A stretch of DNA of 5,239 nt from Propionibacteriaceae bacterium (GTDB taxonomy: Bacteria > Actinomycetota > Actinomycetes > Propionibacteriales > Propionibacteriaceae), in assembly GCA_003451975.1 (NCBI GenBank), contig DMIX01000107.1, positions 1 through 5,239 on the forward strand. Reading direction: 5' to 3'. Shown here piece after piece: positions 1 through 5,239 of the stretch. The notes under the pieces were generated by a model. That model did not search any database. It worked only from the letters and a program-made list of their open reading frames with translations, and was not told where the DNA came from. Position 1 is the first letter of the stretch, and each line of letters opens with the position of its first letter. Position numbers and translations under genes: made by a program.

Positions 1-1053
1 CTGGATGGGCTGTCGATGGATATCGGGCCTCGGGAGGTCGCATCGGTCGTGTTGGCGGCAGTGGCCGGATTGTCCTTCGGTGCGGTGCTCGGTCCGGAAG
101 CGCCGCTGATCGCCATCGGCGCCGCCGCCGGTGCTGTGGTGGTGCGTGACTCGGCGTCCCCGGCGCGGAAGGTGATGATGATCGTCGGTGGCATGGCTGC
201 GGTGGGCGCCATCTTCGGAAATCCGGTGGTGACGGCGATCCTGCTGTTGGAAATGGCCACCGTGGCCGGCCCGAAGCTGTCTTCGATGAAGGTGCTGGTG
301 CCGTCGCTGGTCGGCCTGGCAGCCAGCTACGCGCTGCAGGTCGGGGTGGGCCCGTGGGTCGGGCTGGGGGAGTCGGTGCTGAGCCTGCCAGGTCTGCCGG
401 CGTATCCGAGCGTGCCGCTGGTCGATGTGGCCTGGGCTATTCCGGTGTCATTGGTGGCTGCGGCGTTGGCCGTGCTGGCGTTGCGTGGCGGGACGCTGTG
501 GCGGCGGTGGGGGCAGTCGCGGCCCACGGGCTTGCTGCTGGCCAGCGGTGCTGTGGTCGGCGTGGTGGCGGTGGTCGTCACCGCGGTCACCGGAGTGGCT
601 CCCACGCTGGTGGTGATGTCCGGACAGACCGCCATGGTCGACTACCTGGGGCTGGGCTCGCTGGGAGTGGCCTTGGTGGTGCTGTCGGGAAAGTTCGTGG
701 CCTACGCCGTGTCGCTGGGTGGTGGGTTTCGGGGCGGTCAGATCTTTCCGGCGGTAGCGATGGCCACGATCGTGGCTAGCACGATCTCGATTGCCTCCGG
801 TGATGCTGTCAGTGCCGGGCTCATCGCGGCTGCCATCGCAGCGGCTGTGGCCGCGGCGATGAGGCTCCCGTTCACGGCGGTGTTGCTGGGCGTGGTGCTC
901 ACGATTTCGGCTGGGGGTGCGGTCGCCGTCCTGGCGATCATCGGCGCCGTGGTCGGGCTGGTGGGACGGCTAGCGGCTGACCATCGTTGGCCGACGCTGA
1001 TGGTGGCCGAATCGGTCCAGACCAGCCCCTCGACGTCGAAGGAAGGAGCCTGA
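1..1053 (+). CDS. ClC-family chloride channel or H+/Cl- antiporter, 5' truncated by the window edge
   Basis: The reading frame is open from base 1, so the true start lies to the left; the ATG at 16 is only an internal methionine. Numbered from that Met, the protein is highly hydrophobic. It carries GPEAPLI at about residues 26-32, the counterpart of the ClC GREGP motif, with E28 at the position of the gating glutamate. GNPVVTAILLLEM follows at about 68-80, where E79 sits at the place of the proton glutamate in H+/Cl- exchangers. GGGFRGGQIFP at about 235-245 corresponds to the GxFxP anion-pathway motif, and RLPFTAVLLG at about 283-292 matches the late ClC helix pair. No CBS domains follow; the protein ends about 20 residues after its last hydrophobic segment. 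About 80-100 N-terminal residues, including the GSGIP filter, should be missing. Retention of both glutamates favours an antiporter (inference). It overlaps nothing and ends one base before the next gene, so the two are probably co-transcribed. Confidence 0.9.
   Translation: MDGLSMDIGPREVASVVLAAVAGLSFGAVLGPEAPLIAIGAAAGAVVVRDSASPARKVMMIVGGMAAVGAIFGNPVVTAILLLEMATVAGPKLSSMKVLVPSLVGLAASYALQVGVGPWVGLGESVLSLPGLPAYPSVPLVDVAWAIPVSLVAAALAVLALRGGTLWRRWGQSRPTGLLLASGAVVGVVAVVVTAVTGVAPTLVVMSGQTAMVDYLGLGSLGVALVVLSGKFVAYAVSLGGGFRGGQIFPAVAMATIVASTISIASGDAVSAGLIAAAIAAAVAAAMRLPFTAVLLGVVLTISAGGAVAVLAIIGAVVGLVGRLAADHRWPTLMVAESVQTSPSTSKEGA
1041..1048 (+). promoter_or_regulatory. Ribosome binding site of the DUF389 gene
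   Basis: GGAAGGAG lies inside the last codons of the ClC gene, 6 bases before the ATG at 1055. It fixes that ATG as the start and shows that the downstream gene is translated from its own strong site although it follows the ClC stop by a single base. Confidence 0.75.
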
Positions 1054-1054
1054 C

Positions 1055-2086
1055 ATGGCTACCGCGGACGATGCCGCCGCACCCGTGGAGACCATGCGGC
1101 AATGGCAGGCGACGCCGGCCGCCGTGCAGCGCATGATGTCGAAGCTGTTCATCACCCACGGCGGTGATCATCGGCTGAAGTGGTCGGCATTCTGGGTACT
1201 GATCGTGTTGTCATCGGTGATTGCCACTGCAGGCATCATCGCCGACTCGACCGCCACCGTGATCGGCGCCATGATCGTGGCTCCGTTGATGACTCCGATT
1301 CTGGGTGCTGCGTTATCGGTGGTGTTGGCCAACCGCCGCATGATCCTGATCAACATGGCGCTGGTACTGGCCGGTGCGCTGATCGTGGTGGCGATCGCCT
1401 ATCTACTGGGGGTGACCCATCATGCGATGTTGACCGCCGACACCAACTCCCAGATCGCAGCTCGGGTGAGTCCGCGGTTGATCGATCTGGTGGCGGCACT
1501 GGCCACCGGTGCGGTGGGGGCTTTCGCCATGGTGCGCTCCGACATCTCCGACACTTTGCCCGGCGTCGCCATCGCCATCTCGCTGGTGCCACCGCTGGCC
1601 GTGGTCGGGCTCACCCTTGAGTCGGGTGCGCCGCAGCAGGCGCTGGGAGCTTTGCTGTTGTTCACCACCAATGTGACCGCCATCATCGCCACCGGGACGA
1701 TCATCTTCTTGGCCTTTCGGGTGCGCCATGCCGCCATCCGGGGCGGGGTGAAAGTGGGCAGGCTCCGGCGCGGGGCACTGGTGACGGTGCTAGGTGCGGT
1801 GCTGATCCTGGTGATTCCGTTGGGAATCGGCAGCTCCATCGTGTTGCAGCAGGAACTCATGGTGGCCCAGGCGACCGAGCCGGCTCAGGAGTGGGCTCAG
1901 TCACAGGGCTGGCAGATCGGCGAGATTACGGTTCGTCAGGGCGTGCTGCAGATCGTTGCTCTGGGCCCGCCGCCGACGATCCAGGAGACCGGCTTGCGGG
2001 AGCGGCTGGACGCGGCCGGACTTGCCTCGGTCGACGCCAGGATCACCCCGGTCTTGGGTGGGAGCAAGGACCTACCCAGACGGTGA
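1055..2086 (+). CDS. DUF389 family multi-pass membrane protein
   Basis: This 343-residue protein has a short hydrophilic N-terminus (1-43) and about seven hydrophobic segments at roughly 44-62, 66-92, 97-119, 142-160, 166-188, 197-220 and 240-262. A soluble tail of about 80 residues follows. The signature stretch GIIADSTATVIGAMIVAPLMTPILG (written here as overlapping parts: GIIADSTATVIGAM at 60-73 and IVAPLMTPILG at 74-84) is the hallmark of the DUF389 'uncharacterized hydrophobic domain' family. SDISDTLPGVAIAISLVPP (162-180) and the LLLFTTNVTAI segment (200-210) are also typical. The biochemical role of the family is not established, so no function is assigned. The start is supported by a GGAAGGAG site. 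Immediate adjacency to a ClC gene suggests a shared role in ion or pH homeostasis (inference only). The last 15 bases overlap the end of the oppositely oriented potassium channel gene. Confidence 0.9.
   Translation: MATADDAAAPVETMRQWQATPAAVQRMMSKLFITHGGDHRLKWSAFWVLIVLSSVIATAGIIADSTATVIGAMIVAPLMTPILGAALSVVLANRRMILINMALVLAGALIVVAIAYLLGVTHHAMLTADTNSQIAARVSPRLIDLVAALATGAVGAFAMVRSDISDTLPGVAIAISLVPPLAVVGLTLESGAPQQALGALLLFTTNVTAIIATGTIIFLAFRVRHAAIRGGVKVGRLRRGALVTVLGAVLILVIPLGIGSSIVLQQELMVAQATEPAQEWAQSQGWQIGEITVRQGVLQIVALGPPPTIQETGLRERLDAAGLASVDARITPVLGGSKDLPRR
2051..2081 (+). terminator. Possible hairpin in the convergent gene overlap
   Basis: GTC plus TGGGTGGG (2051-2062, with one bulged T) can pair with CCTACCCA plus GAC (2071-2081) around an 8-base loop. 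One G-U pair is needed at 2060/2073, so the stem is better in plus-strand RNA than in minus-strand RNA. It lies just before the DUF389 stop codon and spans the potassium channel stop codon. No U tract follows on either side. It could serve as a weak terminator for converging transcripts, or be chance in GC-rich coding DNA. Confidence 0.3.
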
Positions 2087-2596
2087 ATCGTCCGAGGGTG
2101 AGGACGCTGCGGCGATACGAGCCTCCGAACGCATCCGGATCTGGGTTTGGACCAGAGCGACGATGCCGGCCACGAAAACCAGGTTGAACGCGATCTGGGC
2201 AGTCACGACGGCTCGGGCGGTCTGGCTGAGAGCATGAATATCGCCGTAGCCGACGGTGGCGGTGGTGACCATCGAGAAGTACAGCGCGTCCAGACGGGTG
2301 TCGAGGCCGGCGAACTGGGATGGGTCGCGAACATGCATCAGGAAGTAGATCAAGGCGAACACCAACAGTGCCAACTCAAAGGCGAGCAGCAGATGGATCG
2401 GCTGCAGGTGGCGTTGCGCCAGGCGCAGTTCGCGAATGATGACCCAGCCGATGAAGCTCAGGCAGACCAGACCGATGATGGCACCGAGCACCGTTCCGGC
2501 AGGTGCGTCCGCCGACGGTATGGGCACCAGGAAGTAGAAACCCAGCACCGCGATCGGCATGCCGATCTGAACCAGGAGAAGTCGCCAACCTCGCAT
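2072..2596 (-). CDS. Small potassium channel, ion channel pore domain (TVGYGD filter)
   Basis: This 174-residue membrane protein has hydrophobic segments at about 6-24, 33-54, 68-88 and 128-150. Between the last two lies a pore loop with the canonical K+ selectivity filter TVGYGD at 114-119, preceded by DALYFSMVTTA. The last two helices plus pore therefore form an Ion_trans_2-type module, while the first two helices are an N-terminal addition. No S4-like arginine ladder and no RCK/TrkA_N nucleotide-binding domain are present; the C-terminus is a short Ser/Ala-rich tail after a basic linker. The likely role is passive K+ conductance across the plasma membrane as a tetramer (family knowledge). 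The ATG at 2596 is the first possible start after an in-frame stop. It has only a poor ribosome binding site, and it begins 4 bases after the stop of the upstream gene, which suggests coupled translation. Its 3' end overlaps the DUF389 gene by 15 bases. Confidence 0.92.
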   Translation of the reverse strand: MRGWRLLLVQIGMPIAVLGFYFLVPIPSADAPAGTVLGAIIGLVCLSFIGWVIIRELRLAQRHLQPIHLLLAFELALLVFALIYFLMHVRDPSQFAGLDTRLDALYFSMVTTATVGYGDIHALSQTARAVVTAQIAFNLVFVAGIVALVQTQIRMRSEARIAAASSPSDDSPSG

Positions 2597-2600
2597 GGCC

Positions 2601-2903
2601 TCAGTCTAGGGAAGACGGTCCGGCTTCGGTGCTTCCCGCCCATCCGCGGCGGGTGTGGCGTGGAGTACGCCGGAACGAGGTCAGCAGCGGGGACCCGCCC
2701 AGAGCGTCAACCCAGGCAGCGGCCGCACCCCAGCCGCTGACCACGTCGTGATGGTTGCTGCACAGCAGGTCGTGGGCTTCCTCATCGCAAACGAAGAACG
2801 CGCCCGGTGGGCATTCGGCCAACACGCGTGCCAGGTCTTCGCCGTGCCGGAATCGCCACACGGTGGCGGCACCGACCAAACCGACGTCCAGTCGGGGTTC
2901 CAA
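2601..2903 (-). CDS. Uncharacterised 100-residue protein upstream of and coupled to the K+ channel
   Basis: I do not recognise this protein. The frame has strongly GC-biased third positions and a balanced, soluble composition. The core (about 10-77) looks folded: GAATVWRFRHGEDLARVLAECPPG, then AFFVCDEEAHDLLCSNHHDVV, then a helical AAAAWVDALGG. Cysteines at 31, 39 and 48 lie near histidines 44, 51 and 52, which could bind metal, but this is speculative. No membrane segment or signal peptide is visible. The tail from about 78 is rich in Arg, Ser and Gly. The best start is TTG at 2903, with GAAGG about 8 bases upstream; an in-frame stop at 2928-2930 limits any extension to eight residues. The gene ends 4 bases before the K+ channel ATG, so the two are probably an operon, and it lies downstream of the rtcB terminator. 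The alternative is that it is the remnant of a longer gene. Confidence 0.62.
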   Translation of the reverse strand: MEPRLDVGLVGAATVWRFRHGEDLARVLAECPPGAFFVCDEEAHDLLCSNHHDVVSGWGAAAAWVDALGGSPLLTSFRRTPRHTRRGWAGSTEAGPSSLD

Positions 2904-2961
2904 GCTGGGAGCCTTCGGCGTTGAGGCCTAGCGATGTCGTCCATGATGTCAGCCGGGTAAG

Positions 2962-3003
2962 GATGCCTGCCTGAGATGACCGGGGCCATCCCAGGCAGGC
3001 ATC
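2962..3003 (-). terminator. Hairpin terminator downstream of rtcB
   Basis: A perfect 12-base inverted repeat, GATGCCTGCCTG (2962-2973) and CAGGCAGGCATC (2992-3003), encloses a loop that can form four more pairs (2975-2978 with 2987-2990) past one mismatch. It starts 10 bases after the rtcB stop codon. The following bases on the minus strand contain no long U run, as is common for actinobacterial terminators. It should separate rtcB transcription from the unknown gene and K+ channel that follow. Confidence 0.75.
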
Positions 3004-3013
3004 GGGCATCAAC

Positions 3014-4228
3014 TCAGCCCTTGACGCACAGCAGGGTGTGCAGCCGATCAGTGACCTCAACCAGGTCGGTCTGTGCGGCGATGACATCGTTGATGTCCTT
3101 GTAGGCGCCGGGAATCTCATCGACCACCCCGGCGTCCTTGCGGCACTCCACCCCGGAGGTCTGGCGGGCCAGATCTGCAGTGGTGAAGGTGCGCTTGGCC
3201 GCAGTGCGCGACATGCGCCGTCCAGCACCGTGCGAAGCCGAGCACAACGATTGCTCGTTGCCCAGGCCGCGCACCACGTAGCTGCCGGTACCCATCGACC
3301 CCGGAATCAACCCGCGGTCACCGACGGCGGCCCGGATCGCACCCTTGCGGGTCACGATCAGTTCCACACCGTCATAGGTCTCGGTCGCCACGTAGTTGTG
3401 GTGGCACAGAATCGGCTCATCGAAGCCGACCGGTGCTGCTGATTGTTCGGACCACCAATCGGTGAGCACCCGCTCCACGGTGGCCAACATGATGCTGCGG
3501 CTGGTCATCGCGTAATCCTGCGCCCACCACAGGTCGTGCAGGTAGGCCTCCATCTCGTCGGTGCCAGCCAAGAACACCGCCAGATTGCGATCGCGCAGAC
3601 CCAGATTGTGCTCGAGGGTCTTGGCGGTTGCCATGTGGCGCTCAGCCAGTTCCTTGCCGATGTTGCGGCTTCCCGAGTGCAAGGTGAGCCACAAGTGCTC
3701 ATCGCCCTCGGCGGCGCACAACTCGATGAAGTGGTTCCCGCCGCCGAGGCTGCCGCACTGGGAGGCAGCCTTGCTTTCACGGTCGGCGATGCGCGGCGCC
3801 CGCAGCTCGGAGAACCGTCCCAACAGGTTGGTGAAGGCGCGGTTCAGCCGGTAGTCGGTGCGCAGAATCGGAGCGGTGCCGTTGTTGCCGGAGTATCCGA
3901 GAGGGACGGCGGCCTCAATCGCGGTGCGCAGCGAATGCAGGTCATCGGGCAGATCATTCAGCGTGAGGCTGGTGCGTACCGCGGCCATCCCGCAGCCGAT
4001 GTCGACCCCCACCGCCGCAGGTGCGACGGCGTCGCGCATGGCGATCACCGAGCCGACGGTTGCGCCCTTGCCGAGATGGACGTCGGGCATGACCCGCAGC
4101 TGCTCGACCCACGGAAGGGCGCTGATGTTACGCAGCTGATCGGCTGCGGCCGGCTCGATCTCGTAGGGCTGCGCCCACAGCAAGGTGTTGGTGGTGCCCG
4201 GCAAAGGCACCGGGAAGGTGGCGTTCAT
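3014..4228 (-). CDS. rtcB: RtcB RNA ligase (3'-phosphate to 5'-OH RNA ligase)
   Basis: This 404-residue protein matches the RtcB family end to end. Family members are GTP- and Mn2+-dependent ligases that join RNA 2',3'-cyclic phosphate or 3'-phosphate ends to 5'-OH ends in tRNA repair or splicing. Visible motifs in order are MPDVHLGKG at 47-55, VDIGCGM at 75-81 (D76 and C79, metal ligands), SLGGGNHFIE at 160-169, HSGSRNIG at 184-191 (H184), HHN at 276-278, TRKGAIRA at 293-300, IPGSMGTGSYVVRG at 308-321 and SHGAGRRMSR at 332-341. H333 occupies the position of the guanylylated histidine (H337 of E. coli RtcB). The length, GDRGLIPGSMG and the CRKDAGVVDEIPGAYKDI ending resemble the roughly 408-residue E. 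coli type rather than the longer archaeal type. The ATG is supported by GAGGAGAAAGG seven bases upstream. No rtcA, archease or RtcR-like regulator is visible nearby. A strong terminator follows it and another separates it from the HNH gene, so it is probably transcribed alone. Confidence 0.96.
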   Translation of the reverse strand: MNATFPVPLPGTTNTLLWAQPYEIEPAAADQLRNISALPWVEQLRVMPDVHLGKGATVGSVIAMRDAVAPAAVGVDIGCGMAAVRTSLTLNDLPDDLHSLRTAIEAAVPLGYSGNNGTAPILRTDYRLNRAFTNLLGRFSELRAPRIADRESKAASQCGSLGGGNHFIELCAAEGDEHLWLTLHSGSRNIGKELAERHMATAKTLEHNLGLRDRNLAVFLAGTDEMEAYLHDLWWAQDYAMTSRSIMLATVERVLTDWWSEQSAAPVGFDEPILCHHNYVATETYDGVELIVTRKGAIRAAVGDRGLIPGSMGTGSYVVRGLGNEQSLCSASHGAGRRMSRTAAKRTFTTADLARQTSGVECRKDAGVVDEIPGAYKDINDVIAAQTDLVEVTDRLHTLLCVKG

Positions 4229-4340
4229 GGTCGTGCCTTTCTCCTCGTAGGTTCACGGCGAGCTGCACTGTCCGCCTCAGGCGTAGGCACAGCGCTGCCG
4301 CAGGTTTGGGTGATGCGCGAGCGGGCGCTCGCAGGAAGGG
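4229..4340 (-). promoter_or_regulatory. Upstream region of rtcB; promoter expected but not resolved
   Basis: This stretch lies between the rtcB start codon and the terminator of the HNH gene. It contains the rtcB ribosome binding site GAGGAGAAAGG at 4236-4246. Because the upstream unit ends in a strong hairpin, a promoter for rtcB is expected here. I could not find a convincing -10/-35 pair or an RtcR/sigma-54 type site, so its position is left open. Confidence 0.4.
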
Positions 4341-4376
4341 ACGCCCCGGGGGGCCGATTCCGACCCCCCGGGGCGT
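4341..4376 (-). terminator. Hairpin terminator downstream of the HNH gene
   Basis: A perfect 13-base inverted repeat, ACGCCCCGGGGGG (4341-4353) and CCCCCCGGGGCGT (4364-4376), encloses the 10-base loop CCGATTCCGA. On the minus strand it begins 4 bases after the HNH stop codon and is followed by the pyrimidine-rich CCCTTCCT. The stem is almost all G-C, giving a very stable intrinsic-type terminator. Confidence 0.82.
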
Positions 4377-4380
4377 GGGC

Positions 4381-4845
4381 TCAGCGGCGGCGCTTGGGCA
4401 GCAACTGCGCCATGGTCGGGGCGAACGGCGTCACCTGCAGACGCATGCCGGCCTGCTCGGGGGTGCGTCCGCCCTTCTTCTTGCCGTTGCACGACTCGCA
4501 CGCCGCAACGGTGTTGAGCCAGGTGGAGGTACCGCCTTGGCACTTGGGAACGATGTGGTCCCAGGTGGTGCCGGTGCGTCCGCAGTAGCCACAGGTGTAA
4601 TTGTCGCGGGCCAGTACGTTGTCGCGGCTCACCGGAGGAGTGCCGGTGGCCTCCCACACCCACTGGGTGTAGATCCAGCGCACCAACTCCAGGGAGCGCG
4701 GCAGCGGATAGGGGCCGAAGGTTCGGTCCTCAACGGCTTCGCGGACGCGAGCGACCCGGCGCACCAGCATGCGAATCGCGTGGTTCAAATCGACGGTGTG
4801 CAGAAGTTGGCCACCGCCGGCGTTGTAAACAGCCACTTGGGTCAT
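4381..4845 (-). CDS. HNH endonuclease family protein
   Basis: This 154-residue protein begins with a VYNAGGGQLLHTVDLNHAIRMLVRRVARV region (residues 5-33). It matches the N-terminal domain of the common bacterial 'HNH endonuclease' type (VLNA...AIxLLxxGKAxV). A linker with LPRSLELVRWIY precedes the nuclease fold: NVLARDNYTCGYCG (76-89), TTWDHIVP (93-100) with H97 as catalytic candidate, KCQGGTSTWLN ending in N111, and CESCNGKKKGGRTPEQAGM (116-134). C85, C88, C116 and C119 can form the structural zinc ribbon, and D96-H97, N111 and N120 are the HNH core. A basic KRRR ends the protein. I prefer the ATG at 4845 over the one at 4878 because AAAGGAGG lies nine bases upstream and homologues start near this VYNA segment. 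The ATG overlaps the stop of the upstream gene as ATGA, which indicates translational coupling. The DNA target cannot be inferred. Confidence 0.93.
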   Translation of the reverse strand: MTQVAVYNAGGGQLLHTVDLNHAIRMLVRRVARVREAVEDRTFGPYPLPRSLELVRWIYTQWVWEATGTPPVSRDNVLARDNYTCGYCGRTGTTWDHIVPKCQGGTSTWLNTVAACESCNGKKKGGRTPEQAGMRLQVTPFAPTMAQLLPKRRR

Positions 4846-5239
4846 GATTCGGCCCCTCCTTTCTGTGTTGTGGGCCATTGGCGAAGCAGCCTCCGCAGCC
4901 AGTGTGCGGCGGCCAGGTAAACGCCAGGTTGCTCGGATTTTCGAGGCCCGGCGATGTTCAGAACTGTGGGGTGGGGAAGCCCGACCAGGAAGGCGAGTGT
5001 TGCGTCCACCTCGGTGGGCTGGACACAGCGCACCGGCTTACCGAAGGCGTGGGCAAAGTCGATGGTGAGCGCAAGCCCGGGGCTGCGCGAGCTAGCTCCG
5101 ACGGCGAGGGTGGCGGTGCTGTCGCGGACGTTCCATTCGGTGCGCTGGGTGACCTCGACCGACGGGGTTTCGCGCAGCCGCCGATAGTGGGCCAACAGCC
5201 CGGGTGGTTCAGCGAAATCCTCTGCCCAGCCGCCTGCCG
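4842..5239 (-). CDS. Putative molybdenum-carrier (SLOG superfamily, Rossmann-like) protein, 5' truncated
   Basis: The frame is open to the right edge of the window, giving about 131 visible residues; the true start lies outside. TTG at 5195 is not credible as a start because recognisable family sequence continues upstream of it (GGWAEDFAEPPG, then LLAHYRRL). RETPS, then QRTEWNVRDSTATLAVG, then SPGLALTIDFAHAFGKPVRCV, then VLNIAGPRKSEQPGVYLAAAHWLRRLL follow the conserved order of the putative molybdenum carrier / pMoCo family, a SLOG-superfamily nucleotide- or cofactor-binding Rossmann fold. The N-terminal SGGQTGVD-type loop, the expected ligand site, would lie about 20-25 residues past the edge. 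The usual CPxGR segment after GGW seems absent here. True ligand and function are not established for the family; the molybdenum name rests on structural resemblance. The gene overlaps the HNH start by four bases. Confidence 0.83.
   Translation of the reverse strand, partial: AGGWAEDFAEPPGLLAHYRRLRETPSVEVTQRTEWNVRDSTATLAVGASSRSPGLALTIDFAHAFGKPVRCVQPTEVDATLAFLVGLPHPTVLNIAGPRKSEQPGVYLAAAHWLRRLLRQWPTTQKGGAES
4855..4862 (-). promoter_or_regulatory. Ribosome binding site that sets the HNH start
   Basis: On the minus strand AAAGGAGG precedes the ATG at 4845 by nine bases, whereas it lies downstream of the alternative ATG at 4878. It is located inside the 3' end of the SLOG gene, which favours coupled expression and the 154-residue form of the HNH protein. 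Confidence 0.8.

Noticed and set aside
2147..2740. Plus-strand open frame of 197 codons opposite the K+ channel
   Set aside because: It mirrors the channel gene and has an implausible Gln/Asp/His-rich composition with no motif.
2681..2989. Minus-strand frame starting with ATG at 2989, and the idea that it is the frameshifted front of the unknown gene
   Set aside because: Its start lies inside the rtcB terminator hairpin, no ribosome binding site precedes it, and the sequence turns into a Trp/Arg/Pro-rich shadow of the better frame. Without homologues a frameshift cannot be argued.
3443..4588. Long plus-strand open frame of 381 codons opposite rtcB and part of the HNH gene
   Set aside because: It is antisense to well-supported genes with complete motif sets. 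Its product is low-complexity with no recognisable domain, as expected from GC-rich antisense frames.
4846..4878. Longer HNH form starting at ATG 4878 (adds 11 residues)
   Set aside because: The strong AAAGGAGG lies downstream of this ATG, and the added residues do not belong to the family N-terminus.
4842..5195. TTG at 5195 as the real start of the SLOG gene
   Set aside because: Family-like sequence continues upstream of it to the window edge, so the gene is cut by the window and not initiated there.
1..5239. CRISPR arrays, tRNA or rRNA genes, insertion sequences and attachment sites
   Set aside because: No regularly spaced repeats, tRNA-like cloverleaf ends, transposase motifs or terminal inverted repeats were seen. 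The only strong inverted repeats are the two terminator hairpins.

Overview
The window is GC-rich with strongly GC-biased third codon positions, tight gene spacing, GGAGG-type ribosome binding sites and GC-rich hairpins without U tracts. Together these point to an actinobacterium, most likely a mycobacterium or close relative. That is an impression from style and protein flavour, not from a database match. I see no phage structural genes, transposase, integrase, tRNA, rRNA or CRISPR array.

Left part (1-2086, plus strand): the C-terminal part of a ClC-family chloride channel/antiporter, cut by the left edge, is followed one base after its stop codon by a DUF389 multi-pass membrane protein. The two look like one operon. 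The right part is entirely on the minus strand. It meets the left part tail to tail at 2072-2086, where the DUF389 gene and a small TVGYGD potassium channel overlap by 15 bases.

Minus strand, in direction of transcription from the right edge: a 5'-truncated SLOG-superfamily protein of the 'putative molybdenum carrier' family (4842-5239), an HNH endonuclease (4381-4845, coupled by an ATGA overlap), a strong hairpin terminator (4341-4376), a roughly 100-base intergenic stretch, an E. coli-type RtcB RNA ligase (3014-4228), a second strong hairpin terminator (2962-3003), a 100-residue protein I do not recognise (2601-2903, TTG start), and the potassium channel (2072-2596), which begins 4 bases after the unknown gene ends.

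Functionally the window splits into an ion-transport block (ClC, DUF389, K+ channel, and perhaps the unknown protein coupled to the channel) and a nucleic-acid/nucleotide block (SLOG protein, HNH nuclease, RtcB). The terminators show that rtcB is probably its own transcription unit. A joint function of the SLOG/HNH pair with RtcB is therefore speculative, whereas the SLOG/HNH pair itself is clearly translationally coupled. The most interesting loose ends are the unknown gene tied to the K+ channel, the divergent SLOG protein that appears to lack the family's CPxGR segment, and the SLOG-HNH coupling.
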